From Aldrovandia affinis (taxonomy: Eukaryota > Chordata > Actinopteri > Notacanthiformes > Halosauridae): 64,000 nt of DNA. Both the position numbers and the translations under genes were made by a program. The DNA lies in the NCBI GenBank assembly GCA_029706075.1, contig JAINUG010000148.1, forward strand, positions 2,130,939 through 2,194,938, written 5' to 3'. Position 1 is the stretch's first letter; every line of letters begins with the position of its first letter. The notes beneath the pieces are model-generated. The model was given only the letters and a program-made list of their open reading frames with translations. It did no database searches and was not told the DNA's origin. Positions 22,067-33,669 of the stretch are shown here, one piece after another.

Positions 22067-24160
22067 TTATAACTAGAATGGCAGTACCTAATCTCGTGGA
22101 ATGGGAACAGCTGTTCCAGTTCTAATAGAGGTGACAACCTCTACTTACACTCATATCACATTGTTTTGCACCCTCACTGCCTGAGGCACGCACACACACC
22201 TGTATTCCTGGGCTGTCTAATGCCTAGCAGGTGCATCAATTAGAACCAATCAATTTAAACAGTGCACAGCCTGTGCCAATAATGGCAAACCAATAAACAT
22301 TAACACTTCACAGGTTATTGTAAGGAATGTAACTGACACTGCAGAGATGAGAAGTGAAAACATTTAGGTTTGTGAAGTGTTCAAAAAACAAGTGCAAAAC
22401 ATTTCCATACACATGCCCAACATTAAAAATGTCCTTTTTCGCAATTTCACTCTTCTGGCAAAGAAGGATGAAAACCCCATAGACTTCAATGGCACCTAAA
22501 TACATTTGACCATAATTGGAAAACAATTTCCCTTAAAATCATTAAAATTTAACAGAATGGACAGCATTTCAGTCAAGTTGTTGACTTGCTAAATTCAATT
22601 CTGTTTCACTTGGTAAATGTCCATGCAAGCAGAGAACTGATACATTGGCCCAACAAGCCTAATTTCCAGTACCTAACACTAGCTAGGTAGCTAACTAATC
22701 ATGTTTTCCTGTTGTAGATTTGTATTCAGTTTGTAGCCTCACCTGTCAGTTTAGCTACATAGCTCCTTTGAATCTAGTATTTCTGGGATGTTGTATACAG
22801 CAGTCTAGATAGTTAGATACTTGCCACTGGAAAAACCAGCTAGGAAACTCACATAGGGATTTTAACTCATCTGTTTACCTGTATTCTGTCCTGCTGATTG
22901 CTTTAAGTCTCTGTTTCTCCTCTCTCTCTCTATAACTTAATGTAAATAAAGACATAGCAACCTTTCATCATGCAAATTGATTGTTCAGCTCCTTCTCCTG
23001 GGAGCTCAGTGATTTGGATGTTCATCTTCTCCCTATGGCTTTTGCCTGGTCTGTTTCCACAGCCCCATACACAACAGCATGGCATTTATACTAATATTTT
23101 ATTTAGTGCAGAATAAGAAATCCAAAAAGAAAAATGAAAATGAAATGAAAGGCTGCAAAATTAAGCAAGTTAGAAATCATTTTGAGTCTACAGTATTAGT
23201 CTAGCTCATGTTATGGAGAGCTCCTGGTCTCTAATGTCCAACATGGCATTAGTCATGAGCAGTCATACTGCCCAATCACACTCTGTATCATCTCCTGTTT
23301 CAGTGTGGCATTTTCAGGACATGGCATTTGCAACAAAAAAATTAAATGGAGTCAGAGCTAATCATATTCTGTCAGGTCATAAGGGGATGTCTCTACTTTG
23401 TGCCACCCAGACACTCAGAAATAAACACATACATTTTGACACACTGCCAAAATTTGCTAGGGAGTTGGCAGGGCAGCTTTTTCTAACTAATTTATGCAAT
23501 GAGCCCGTTGATGCTGTTCACTCCTGGTCAGCCAGAAAAACGATTGCAAACACTTTATCCAGCTGAAGCTCCAGCATGAGTTGATGAAATCTTCCCCGCT
23601 GTTTCTTTGTCTATGTGATGTTCGTCAATTGGCAATTTGAATTCCTCTCGGGGGCAGTGAAGTGAGTCAAAGACTCGAACCCATCCACACTGCTGTCCCT
23701 CTGTCTTTATCTGCAACTGCAGGCTTGATCAGCAAGGTTGTTTGCAACACAAAACTGTTCTTCATCTCACAGAGCGTGTCAATGGCAGCCTGGCATGAGC
23801 ACTTAAAGACACACAGCCGGGGACGTGTTAAGCTTGTGATTTGTGTTCGTGTCACGCGGCTGTGACCTGGATCAGAAGTTCTAACATAGCCAGGGGGAGG
23901 TTCTCAGGGAGCCCACTGTTCAGGGACATCAGTTACGTTTTTTACAAAAATATATTTTACAGGAAATGTATACAGCATATGCACACATTATCCAAAACAT
24001 ATTGTCTCTGTTTAAAATTAATTATTGGACTTGTAATTTGGTGGGGTTTTTATAGAATAATTTTCTCTCCTGCTCTCCTGACAGCTTTAGTTTTCACCAG
24101 TCTATTTGTTTTAATCTTAGTTGATTAGTATGAATGCATTTTTTTCCAGATAAAACAGAA
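22067..24160. other. Gene-free interval
   Basis: Unique sequence with a GCTAG-containing patch at 22680-22850 and a short CT run at about 22916-22932. The 117-codon frame at 23213-23566 shows no domain. No named repeat. Confidence 0.45.
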
Positions 24161-24725
24161 ATCTCAGCAACCGTACGAGCCCATCAGGAGTTGATCAATC
24201 CTGAGGTTTCGAAAATGACACTGGAAACTTTAGTGGATTGCAGTGTTTTTGATTCTTGCCATAATTGTTTTGAGCATCTGTAAGCCTTGGTGTTCAATGT
24301 GCCTGCATCAATCAAGGGACGAGCTGTCACACCATCTTCACTTCATCTACATTCATTTTAATTAATGCACAGCTTCGTTGCAGCTTGCAGTCACCTTAGC
24401 TTAAAATGTAGATCAAGTATCTCTTTTTTTCTCTCTTCATTTCCTTCTCCCCCTCTCTCCCTCCCTTGCTTTCACTCCCACCCACACTCAGTTAAATTTA
24501 AATTCGGTTGGTTTTAATCGGCATGGCAAAGAAACATTTGTGTAGCCAAAGCACTGTCAAATTAACAAGAAACATAACAGGGCTGACTAAAAAGCACAAT
24601 TCCCTGGTAACAAAATTGCAGTTAAAAAAGACAACTAGAGAAAAAATATGAGTCAATTAGTTCATTAATTACATTAATAGATTTAATATCAATCTTGAAA
24701 TAATTAATCTAATTAAAAAGTTTAT
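24161..24725. other. Unique block, candidate regulatory DNA
   Basis: About 560 bp of unique sequence with many homeodomain-type cores (TAATTA, CAATTAG, ATTAAT) apart from a CT-rich run at 24423-24480. It contains TTTGTGTAGCCAAAGCAC at 24537-24554 and GAGTCAATTAG at 24650-24660, in the same order as in the block at 9991-10680. No coding frame. Confidence 0.3.
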
Positions 24726-24757
24726 ACTTACCATCTCTGACTTCTTCCCCCTCCTGC

Positions 24758-24812
24758 CCCCTCTCTCTCTCTCTCTCTCAATCCTCTCTCCCTCTCTTTC
24801 TCTCTCTTGCTC
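24758..24812. repeat. (CT)n microsatellite
   Basis: Nearly pure CT dinucleotides with a few interruptions (CAATC, CCCT). It explains the Arg/Glu-rich minus-strand frame here. Confidence 0.85.
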
Positions 24813-27149
24813 TCCAGGGCTCCTTGGTGAACAATGGCAGACGCAGCTGCCATGTCCTGTGTTGTCCTTCACATCTCACTGGTCAGCTCGCGGTAATCAA
24901 CACACATTACCCACACAGGGCGTGATCCTAATCACTACGCCGGTTGCCGCGTGAACACGCCCAGCTATGTTCACCCCACACTCAAACACCCTCTCTAACC
25001 GAGAGCCATAACTCCCATGGACAGGTGTCAATCTCAATCTGTATATTGGACACGTACATGTACATGTGAGTTAGAAGTGGTAGTAATAGGTGCAGCAGTG
25101 TCCTTTCTTCTCTCTCTTTCCACTTACATTGTTGTTCATGATATATGTCCTCCACAGAGCGAGAAAAGTGGATAGTGACTGTTATTCATCTGGAGGTGGC
25201 TGCAGGTCCTGATACCCCAGAGATGTATTCCTCTCTCCAGCATGATGATTCCCTCTCTCCTGGGGTTTTATTGGTGAAAAGTGGCTGAGGGTGCCTTTAC
25301 ATTGCAGTTTGTATGCTGGTACAGTGCTCTTGATTGATTCCAGAGGTGACAAACTGGACAGTTTGTTTTCTGAGCAGAATATATAACCGTGGCAGATTGT
25401 TACACTTCCTGGATTCCTAAAATGTCCCTAACTTTCTGGCCATCTCCGCCAGTCAGGAGCTAGGTAGCTAGCTATGTACAAGCAATAACCAGACAGTTAA
25501 CTAGTCAGCTAGTCACTAGCTAAACACTCAACCTAGGATTATGTACAGTATATACTCTTCCCCAGATTATTAAACCCTCTTTTAGGCCCATTCGGTTGGG
25601 GGTGGGTCATACACACAAGTTAATCATATGGGAGGTAAAACATCATGCCAAGTGAACATATTGCCAAGAAGTGGTTTCTAAAATGTTCTGCTGTGTTTTA
25701 AGAGTAGGGTAAAAAAACACAGTAATTTACTATTAATATCATTTCCGATGACTTATTTGTGCACATACTGTATGCGCATCAGATATAAATTCAGTGCTAA
25801 ACTAGTCAAAGGTGCATTATTATCTCCTTTCGGGGCTCATTTCTACTTCTATAAGAATATTTCCCAAGTTTTTATTCTCCTTTAATGACATTCTTTTTAG
25901 GTATTTTTCAAGAGAGAGAGACAGAGAGAAGAAAGACATTTACTTCAAGCACTGTTATTTTAAAGTTGAATGATAGCTGCTAAGGGAACCCTAAATTAGA
26001 GGCGAGGGTGCTCTGAAGAGTAACGTCAACATAACTAATAGTCCATAAAAACCACTGGCTTGTCTCTGGAGTTCTTGACATGAATAGGTGATCAGTGCTC
26101 TTCCTCCTCGAAACAGAAAATACAAACAATTAAGCTGTCATAAAACCAACATGCCAATAACAATGTATCTTATTTTTTCATGTTAACGAGGGAAGCGCAA
26201 ATTGTCATTGGTTGGAGTTTTATTCAAAATTCAGTTTCAGACTCAACTTCAGATGTGCCAGCATGGCATTGTTTTTTAATTGGGATAGAAACCGATAGAA
26301 AGTCCATAAGAAAAGAGTAGGGGAGTATTTTAAACTGATGATTGCCTTGAACCTGTTTTTGATCATTTTTCATAATTGGCTATTAAAAACATAAAGCTTC
26401 ACCCATCTGCAGCTGAAGCCATTTTAATTAATTATGTATTTTGCTTTAGCATTACCTTTATTTACAACAAAGAGATCGGGTTACTTTAAAGCATGTTGAT
26501 TATAACAAAGAGATCTGGTTAAAATCAGTTGGAACTTAAACCTGACTGGATGTAATTACATGTAAAATTTAATTAAATTGAATAAAAACTCCAATGATTT
26601 ATGTGCTATGAAAAAAGGCAATGCTATCACATATGCAATCAAGTAAAAAAAAAAGGAATAAACTTCTGTTGACATATCTGATCCGTATTTAAACTGGAAT
26701 GTTGGATAATTCTATAAAACAATCAAAAACAGGCTTCCCTCTTTTTGGAAATGGAAAGAGAAACAATAGGAAAATTATGTATCATTGGGAAGAGCATGAA
26801 ATGATCTTTATTTTGATGTATAAACTGATGTGTTATGCCAAATCACAAAAAAGTAGCAAAAACAATCATCATATACAAATTATGAAAATGTGAAAATATG
26901 TATTTGTACATAATTTATAATACATAATTTGTGGAGACATATGGTATGTCATATCAATTAAATATTTTAACAAATTGGTGTTATTACATACAAAATATGT
27001 GTGTAAATGAAGTACAGATAATCTTACATTTATTTGTCACATCTACATGTGACACATCTACCATTTTGAAATTTGGCATGAAGAGTTATATTTCAATGAA
27101 TTGAGTTTGTATCATTCTCTGTAATGCCACAAGTTCATCTCATTCTTCA
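24813..27149. other. Gene-free interval
   Basis: Unique DNA, AT-rich after 26400. A GCTAG-rich patch at 25450-25530 (AGCTAGGTAGCTAGCTATG) resembles the hAT interior, and a GA run lies near 25912-25934. No gene recognised. Confidence 0.45.
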
Positions 27150-27470
27150 TTTTGTTATTAGGCAAATCCCGATTGAACCTTCTGCCATTGTCTAGAGCTG
27201 GAGTTCCTACTGCTTTCCCGTAGCTTATACCTATCAAGTTCGTTGTTGTAACGGAGACTCTCTGAAGACTCTCTGAAGTTGTGCAATTTCATATATGTAT
27301 TATGAGCTTTATTGTAAACAATGCAAGCATTTAGGATAGCGATGTCAAGCATGTTCCAAATTATTTTATACTTACCACTTTAGTGGCTTTGTTTGTCTCT
27401 TGTAACAGGCAATTTCTTTGTCAGAGAAGTCTACACCCTGCATATGTTTGTTATATAATGATATCATATT
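27150..27470 (-). pseudogene. piggyBac-type transposase, C-terminal relic
   Basis: Minus-strand translation from about 27466 gives SLYNKHMQGVDFSDKEIACY followed by KRQTKPLKW. After a one-base frame change comes YKIIWNMLDIAILNACIVYN and then KLHNFRE. These match the piggyBac (PGBD) catalytic-domain signatures YNKYMGGVDLSD, KSKKWYHKIFFHMLDI and NAYILY; the Asp of MQGVD aligns with a conserved catalytic Asp of the family. The zinc-binding tail is not seen. No TTAA-flanked terminal repeats were identified, so element ends are unknown. Piece of a dead transposon, not a host gene. Confidence 0.7.
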
Positions 27471-27629
27471 TAGACGTTGCACCTCAACACGCATTTCAAT
27501 TTCATAGAATTTCTGCTACGGGATTTTCCGTAGGGCGGCAAATGTAGCATTTGCGTGATCCACGGAATATCCCGTATATCGGTGAATGAAGGGTTTGCGC
27601 GGTCTAAGGTGGTTACATAATGGGTTGAG

Positions 27630-28012
27630 GTGCATGGTTTGAGTGTACTCATGCTCTTAGAAGGCATGGTTGATGTCAATTATTACTTAATGGTACTCAG
27701 TGATCATCTTCATCTCATGTTAAAGCATTTATTTCCTGCAGAGAGAGGTGTCTTTCAAGAAGACAAGGCCTCAATCCACAGAGCGCGAATAGTCACCCAA
27801 TGGTTCAATCACATGATCTGAAGCCATTTATTCATTTATAGGACATTCTGGAACAACGGCTGAGACAGTGTTTTCCATGGAAGAATAGTGTTGCATTCCT
27901 CCTGCAGAAGTCCAGACACTGGTAGACTATGCCATGGCAGATGCAGGCTATACTGAGCACAGGTGGTGGTCCTATACCCTATTAAGTGACTTTACTTTGA
28001 TGTTTCCATCTT
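27630..28012 (+). mobile_element. Tc1-like transposon relic, same family as remnant A
   Basis: The frame 27630-27821 reads VLSDHLHLMLKHLFPAERG, then VFQEDKASIHRARIVTQWF, the same segment as in remnant A (LSDHLHPMVKHFYPERSD, VFQDDYAPIYRA). Further downstream, out of frame, are remains of the Glu-motif region and of the C-terminus. The 3' end TGGTCCTATACCCTATTAAG, then TGACTTTACTTTGATGTTTCC, mirrors the terminal sequence at 3925-3955. The N-terminal half and 5' end are absent. Confidence 0.75.
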
Positions 28013-28667
28013 TTTCTTGTTTGCTTCCTGTATGGCATTTGGTGGGAGAGTGTGTCCATTGGAGGGCAGTGAAACAGGAAAGTAAATTCTTGTGTAGGGG
28101 AGGGGCTTGTGCAGATCGTGTGTGGAGGTGAAGATGTGTACAAGCAGATGGACTTGACTTAATTGCAACTCGAAAATAGAGGAGCCATCTGTTCACTGTG
28201 CTGTTTCAAGTGTTTAACTCCAGGTGTAAACCAATGATCAACAGGACTTGAAAAAAAACAGAGGAAGATGCTAAGCACATGCATTTTTCATTGGAAAAAA
28301 AACCTTTCAATGAAAAAATGCTCAGGATTTCCTAGCAAGCAGCATAAAACATTTGAAACCTGGAATTTGACTAAATTTCACTCCTGGTTCTGTATTTATC
28401 TTAATCAGCATAGCTTTGTTTTTTATGACAGGCAGGCTTTGTGCAGTTGACAGCAGATAGCTAGTAGTTGGCAGATCACTTATGAGATAGCAGCAAAACC
28501 ATTCGATGAATGTCTAATCTGTCAACCCTAAGATAAATCAGTCACAGTCATCCAGGAATGATGACTGCAAGACATATCTGAATCTAGGATAGTCTGAAGC
28601 CGTACCGAGGCAAAAAAAGCCTGATCCTCCATCGCAGTTGCATTGTAAAATGATAATACAAAGCAAG
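28013..28667. other. Gene-free interval
   Basis: Unique sequence; only short frames without known domains. Confidence 0.5.
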
Positions 28668-28874
28668 TTAATTTGCTTGGCAGACACTCGCTGTACATCT
28701 GGAGCAAATTCTATTTTCACATATTACCCACTGATGCGGCTGGGCACCTACTGATGGGATTCGGTTTTCATGGTACTCTACAAGCTTGTAGCAGCAGTGC
28801 CCTTCCCGGCGGGAAACTGGCAATCTTCTGGTAACAAGTCCGGTTTCCTAACGGCTGTGCCACACTGCTGCCCA
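28668..28874 (-). mobile_element. V-SINE/HE1-like SINE
   Basis: Minus strand from 28874: GGGCAGCAGTGTGGCACAGC, CGTTAGGAAACCGGACTTG, then CCGGGAAGGGCACTGCTGCT, matching the tRNA-like head of a fish SINE (GGCAGCAGTGTGGCACAGTG ... GGGCACTGCTGTTG). The tail reads GCTCCAGATGTACAGCGAG then TGTCTGCCAAG, a decayed form of the L2-type GCTCTGGATAAGAGCGTCTGC tail. Old and diverged; the middle is shortened. Confidence 0.7.
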
Positions 28875-30280
28875 GACCACCGGGACCAGAGGGCAACACT
28901 GTGAGGCTGAGTCGTGGTTCAGCGCTGTGTGTGCTTCTGAGAGGAAGCTCTGCAGAGGGAGGAGGGCGTGAGCTTCTACTGTAGATTGTCGCACAGCGAA
29001 GCCAGGGGAGTGGATGAAAGAGGGGCCTGGAGAATGGAGGAGCTGTGCAGTCTGTTTTCCAATTCCCCTGACCCCAGGTTCTCGCATTAGTCATTCTCAC
29101 TATAGCACTTCAATTAGTCGCATGTGTCTGCCGTACTATGTCTCCCGTGCGCTACCTCGGTTTAATTGCCCACCTAGGTCTCTGTACAGAAATTAATTAT
29201 CTTTCAGCTGCATTGTCAGTTAAAAGTAAGATTAAATGGATTTTGAGCATTAATAAAAAGGCAATGATAAGACAAATTGTCTCTTAATTATTCATCAGGG
29301 TTTGAAATGGATTTTTTTGCCTTTTTTCCAATGAAAAACAGAACTTTAGGGTGTTGTGTTTACTATCAGATTGTTTTAATTAACTCTGACCATTCTGTAT
29401 GTGATAAATGACTATATTAAGCAGATAATGTGCAGTCTCTAGGAAGGAGGTCATCTTTCCGTGAAAGGGACAGTTGACATGTTTAAAAAACAGACTTCAA
29501 ACTGAGAATTTAAAATGGATTAGTCATTTAAATAAAAGTTACATGAGAGTTTTAAAGTGAAAAGAAGAGGAAGAAGAAGATCCAGTAGATGTAGTGTAGC
29601 TGAACCGGACTAATTGATTTAAATGTGTATCATCAGAATATGCTGTAGCATCTGTTGTCTTCCATGAGCCAGCTTTCCAGGGCAACGATCATTCCTCAAT
29701 GCTGTTCCAATCTGGTTTGCAGTCGCGCAGTGTTTAGATAATGGCTGGTCTAGTGTCGTTTTTTTGAGGGGGGGTTTTGGCAAAGGAAAGAGACTTTTGT
29801 GACTCCTCAAAATTACCTACATCTGTTTGCTAGTTTTTATTAAAAAGAAAAGTTTAAATCGTTAACATTGCATATTGTGTATGCATTAGCATTACATACC
29901 TTATAAATAAAAAAGATTTTTGAACTCTTGTCCAGACTTATTACAGCGTAATAGTTTTGAAATAAATTAGACACTAGACCTTTAAATAAACGTATGTTCA
30001 TGTGCCACGGTTTCTATGAAAATGTTGATTTTTGGAAATGAATATATTCAAAATGAATGGTGAAAATTAGCTTGTCTGTTAGCAAGGGACACTTTAGTTT
30101 CACCATGCTGGAAACTGGAAGTGATAGCATCACACAAAGCCATTGTATATTAGCAATTGTTCAGAGCCAAAATGGCAGTGAACAAATTGCTTTTGAAATG
30201 TTTTTACCAAACAAATTCTGTGCTTTGTATGTACAATATCGAATTCTCTAGATTGAGAATTAGCATTACTAGTATGATCA
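28875..30280. other. Gene-free interval
   Basis: 28875-29190 is relatively GC-rich, with open frames on both strands and no known domain. 29190-29480 is AT-rich and unique with several TAATTA-type cores and could be regulatory. The rest is AT-rich, no named repeat. Confidence 0.4.
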
Positions 30281-30500
30281 TGTCCAAATCAACCCTAAAA
30301 AAAATGCTAGCTAACTAATAAAAATGAAATAGGAACAGCGAATTGAAGAAATCTGTAACTTAAATAGAACTCATTAGAAAAATCTCATACCCATTGCCAG
30401 CATTATTATTTAGAACTAACAGGTCAAAAGGCTAGCCAGAAAACATCATTATTTGTTAGCTAGCTAGCCAAGGTAATTTACACGTATGTTAAACTCATGA
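30281..30500. repeat. GCTAGC-rich patch
   Basis: Contains AATGCTAGCTAACTAATAAA, AGGCTAGCCAG and TTAGCTAGCTAGCCAAGG. Similar patches lie at 31925-32260 and 34660-35100, suggesting one older element later broken up by LINE, Tc1 and SINE insertions. No ends are identifiable. Confidence 0.4.
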
Positions 30501-30785
30501 CGGATTACAGAGATAGAAAATGTTACAACATAAAACTATGACATGCAACCACTGCAACTAATATGTGATTTCACCAGCAGTCATAACATTTAACATGTAA
30601 CATCTATAAATTAATCTCTAAAAGAAGGTAACTATAAACTAAGGAATTTGCTAGGTAGAAAACACTAATTTCAGCCAACACATTAATGTCTTGTCTACAC
30701 TGGGCTGTCTGCAGCCTGTCTTAACGAGAAGCCTGGGGCAGACAGATTAGGTCAATTGAAAATTCATCTGAAATGGGCAGGGTAC

Positions 30786-30994
30786 CTGAATGGACACTGA
30801 AATAATCTCTCAGTGCAAATATTAAACTGTACCGTAACCTCCTCTCTCTTAAAACCTGAATATAGACCTGGGGCCCTTATCTGGCTTTTGATATGTAGCT
30901 GAACGGACACTGAAATAATCTCTCAGTGCAAATATTAAGCTGTACCGTAACCTCCTCTCTCCCAAGACCTGAATATAGACCTGTGGCCCTTACC
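30786..30994 (+). repeat. 113-bp tandem duplication inside LINE sequence
   Basis: The segment starting CTGAATGGACACTGAAATAA at 30786 is repeated from 30899 (CTGAACGGACACTGAAATAA), with the shared stretch running to CCTGAATATAGACCTG and GGCCCTTA in both. The last part of copy 2 is continuous with the reverse transcriptase that follows (PEYRPVALTSLV), so the duplication affected LINE coding sequence. Confidence 0.8.
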
Positions 30995-31915
30995 TCCCTG
31001 GTTATTAAACCCTTTGTCAAAAAGAGGTTCTGGCCAAGACACAGGATAAATTAGATCCACTTCAGTTGGCCTATAGGGCTGGGAGAGGAGTGGAAGATGC
31101 TACCATCCCTCTCCTCAATTTTGTTCTCAAGCACCTTGAGGGTAGTAAAACTCATGCCAGATTGCACTTCATTGACTTAATTGACAGATTGCCCTGCATT
31201 TACTTTAATATAATACAACCCCATGCTTTATCTGATTTCTGATTTCTTATTTTGATCAGGATTTTAATATCATTGGTTACTTGTTACTTATTAACAGATA
31301 GATCCCAGAGGGTGAGAGCTAATGGATGGTCATCCAGTAAACTGCTGTCTTCAACAGGTTCCCCCTAGGGCTGCATTCTTTCCCCACTGTTGTATGTGTT
31401 GTACACATAGGACTGTCAGAGTAAACATGACCGTAGACATACTGTTACATATTCTAACAATTCTGTGATCACCAATCTACTGCAGGGGGATGAAGTGAGC
31501 GTGATGAGGTTTTGGAAGACTTTGAAGAATGGCGTGACTGGTCCTTTTTAGAATTAAATGTGAACAAAACCAAATACATTTGGTTTAAGAAAGCACCCAG
31601 CAACTCCAGTACAAACTATTATAAAAGGTCAACATGTTCACTTTGTTGATGACTACAAATAACTTGTGACAATTGTTGATGACAAATTAGGATTTGAGGC
31701 AAACACAGATGCCATATGTAAAAAAATGTCAACAGACCTTATTTTTTCTCAGGAAACGCAGGAATTTTAAGGTTGATAAAACCCTGATGGTCATTTTTTA
31801 TAGATCTTTTATTGAGTCCGTTTTAACATTTTACATGGTTCGTTGGTACAGGTATCTGAATGTGAAAAACAAAAACAGAGTTGGATTATCAAACTGGCAT
31901 AAATTAACTAGTGTA
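30985..31915 (+). pseudogene. Non-LTR retrotransposon reverse transcriptase, degenerate
   Basis: Plus-strand pieces in order: YRPVALTSLVIKPF; KLDPLQLAYRAGRGVEDATI; LLNFVLKHLEGSKTHARLHF with IDLIDRL; a later segment FFLRKRRNFKVDKTLMVIFY; then RSFIESVLTF. This is the palm and thumb of a LINE reverse transcriptase, which copies its own RNA at a nicked site. The catalytic FADDSVI motif appears as SNNSVI (about 31454-31472), losing both Asp, and several frame changes occur. The exact clade (CR1, Rex1 or related) is not settled. Confidence 0.75.
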
Positions 31916-33000
31916 CATGCTACAATAAGTTAGCTAGCTAGCTAATTCATATTAGTTAGCTGGATACTTTAGGGGCAGCTTATTATTATTAATGTTTTCT
32001 AGTTAGCCATGATCAAAGTGGCAGACTGATGCAAAGCTTGATTTTATTGCTGGTTGACTGTTAGTCGCTACCTAATGATATATAATGTGATTGGGAAGTG
32101 CACTCAGGTTACTAGCCAGTGGAGACAGCTATCTATGTATCTGTATATGACTGAATTCATCTAATATTAGTAGTGCCATTATTCCCTGGGGAATCTATAC
32201 ATTTAAATCTAAATTAAGCTAACTAGCTACTACTAGCTATCTGTATCTGTCAAAGCAATTCAGTTATATTATAAAATATTGGACTGTGAAGGAAATGAGC
32301 TACCTAAGCTGAGCAATGTTTGAAAGGACCGCTGACACTCCTTAGATCAGCCACACCCAATGTAGCATGTCACTGGACCAGGTTTGTTTGTGGAAATTTA
32401 ATGTCCTGGGGGTGGAATCCTGAAACAAAAGGATAGGGAATCTTAGTGGAGGGTGGCTGGGGTTTGTCCCGCACCTGACACTGACAAAATGAACTCCCTA
32501 TAATTTCCCTTGTTGACTGAATTGGTGCACTCATCATGCCCCCGGAAAGCCAATAGGTTGTTTACAGTCACGTGACTGTGCTGACATGTGGTCCCTTAGT
32601 TAATGGTCAAGAAGTGAAATCATGAAAGGAGGTAACGAGCAGTACTCGGTTTATCCAAAGATGTTGGAAGCTAATGTTCGAGAGAGATATAAACTAAAGA
32701 TCGAAAAATATGATGGAAGATATCTGTATTGTATGAAAAGGAATGATTTCTCACAATAAATGAAAGAGTCTCGCTGTGGATATAGCGAACTATTTGTTCT
32801 TCTTTTTGTTGTTTTTGGCTTGTGTTTATGTTATGCATTTATTACAGTCACCGATGCAAACCTTAAAGTGGCCATTCATGGGAGCCTTGCCGTGACAGCT
32901 GGCAGCCGTCATGTAACTGGGATTTGTGAAATTAAGGCAACATTGATTTAAGTTAAATACAAATTGTGAGCAGTTGTAATATGTAGACCATGTGCTACCA
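31916..33000. other. Gene-free interval, GCTAGC-rich at start
   Basis: 31925-32260 contains TTAGCTAGCTAGCTAATTC, AACTAGCTACTACTAGCTATC and similar. 32300-33000 is unique sequence with short frames only. Confidence 0.45.
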
Positions 33001-33640
33001 CATTATTAGGTACACCTTTCTAGTACTGGGTAGGACCCCCCTTTTCCCCCAGAACAGCCTGAATTCTTCGTGGCAAGGATTCAACAAGGTGCTGGAAACA
33101 TTCCTCAGAGATTCTGGTCCATGTTGACATGATAGCATCACACAGTTGCTGCAGATTTGTCAGCTGCACATTCATGTTGCGAATCTCCCATTCCACCACA
33201 TCCTAAAGGTGCTCTATTGGACTGAGATCTGGTGACTGTGGAGACCATTGGAGTACACTGAACTCATTGTCATGTTTGTGGAACCAGCTTGAGATGACAT
33301 GTGCTTTGTGACATGGCGCATTATCCTGCTGGAAGTAGCCATTAGAAGATGGGTAATTGTGGCCATAAAGGGATGCACATAGTCAGCAACAAGACTCAGG
33401 TAGGCTGTGGCATTTAAACGATGCTCAATTGGTATTAAGGGGTCTAATGTGTGCCAAGAAAACATTCCCCACACCATTACACCACCCGGAACCGATGACA
33501 CAAGGCAGGATGGATGCATGGATTCATGTTGTTTATGCCAAATTCTGACCCTACCATCTGCATTTCCGGTGCTGGCCTGCCAGTGGCATGTCATGAGCAG
33601 CTGTGTATTGTCTCCCATCTGTTTTTCATGTTTTTATCAT
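33001..33640 (-). mobile_element. Tc1-like transposon remnant D
   Basis: The minus-strand 3' end is ...AGGTGTACCTAATAATG, the terminus of a fish Tc1-like family. Minus-strand coding sequence covers the C-terminal two thirds of the transposase. The N-terminal DNA-binding domain and 5' terminus are missing. Confidence 0.75.
33040..33618 (-). pseudogene. Tc1-like transposase relic D
   Basis: Opens with MGDNTQLLMTCHWQASTGNA, then GGVMVWGMFSWHTLDPLIPI and EHRLNATAYLSLVADYVHPF. A single-base loss near 33345 shifts the frame, so the catalytic motif NGYFQQDNAPCHKAHVIS lies in a second frame (about 33300-33350). SVLQWSPQSPDLSPIEHL with its final Glu follows in that second frame, then a stop (TAG where Trp is usual). 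C-terminal sequence continues to about 33040. Inactive. Confidence 0.75.
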
Positions 33641-33669
33641 CTTTTTTGAGAAATTGCGTCAATGGACTT

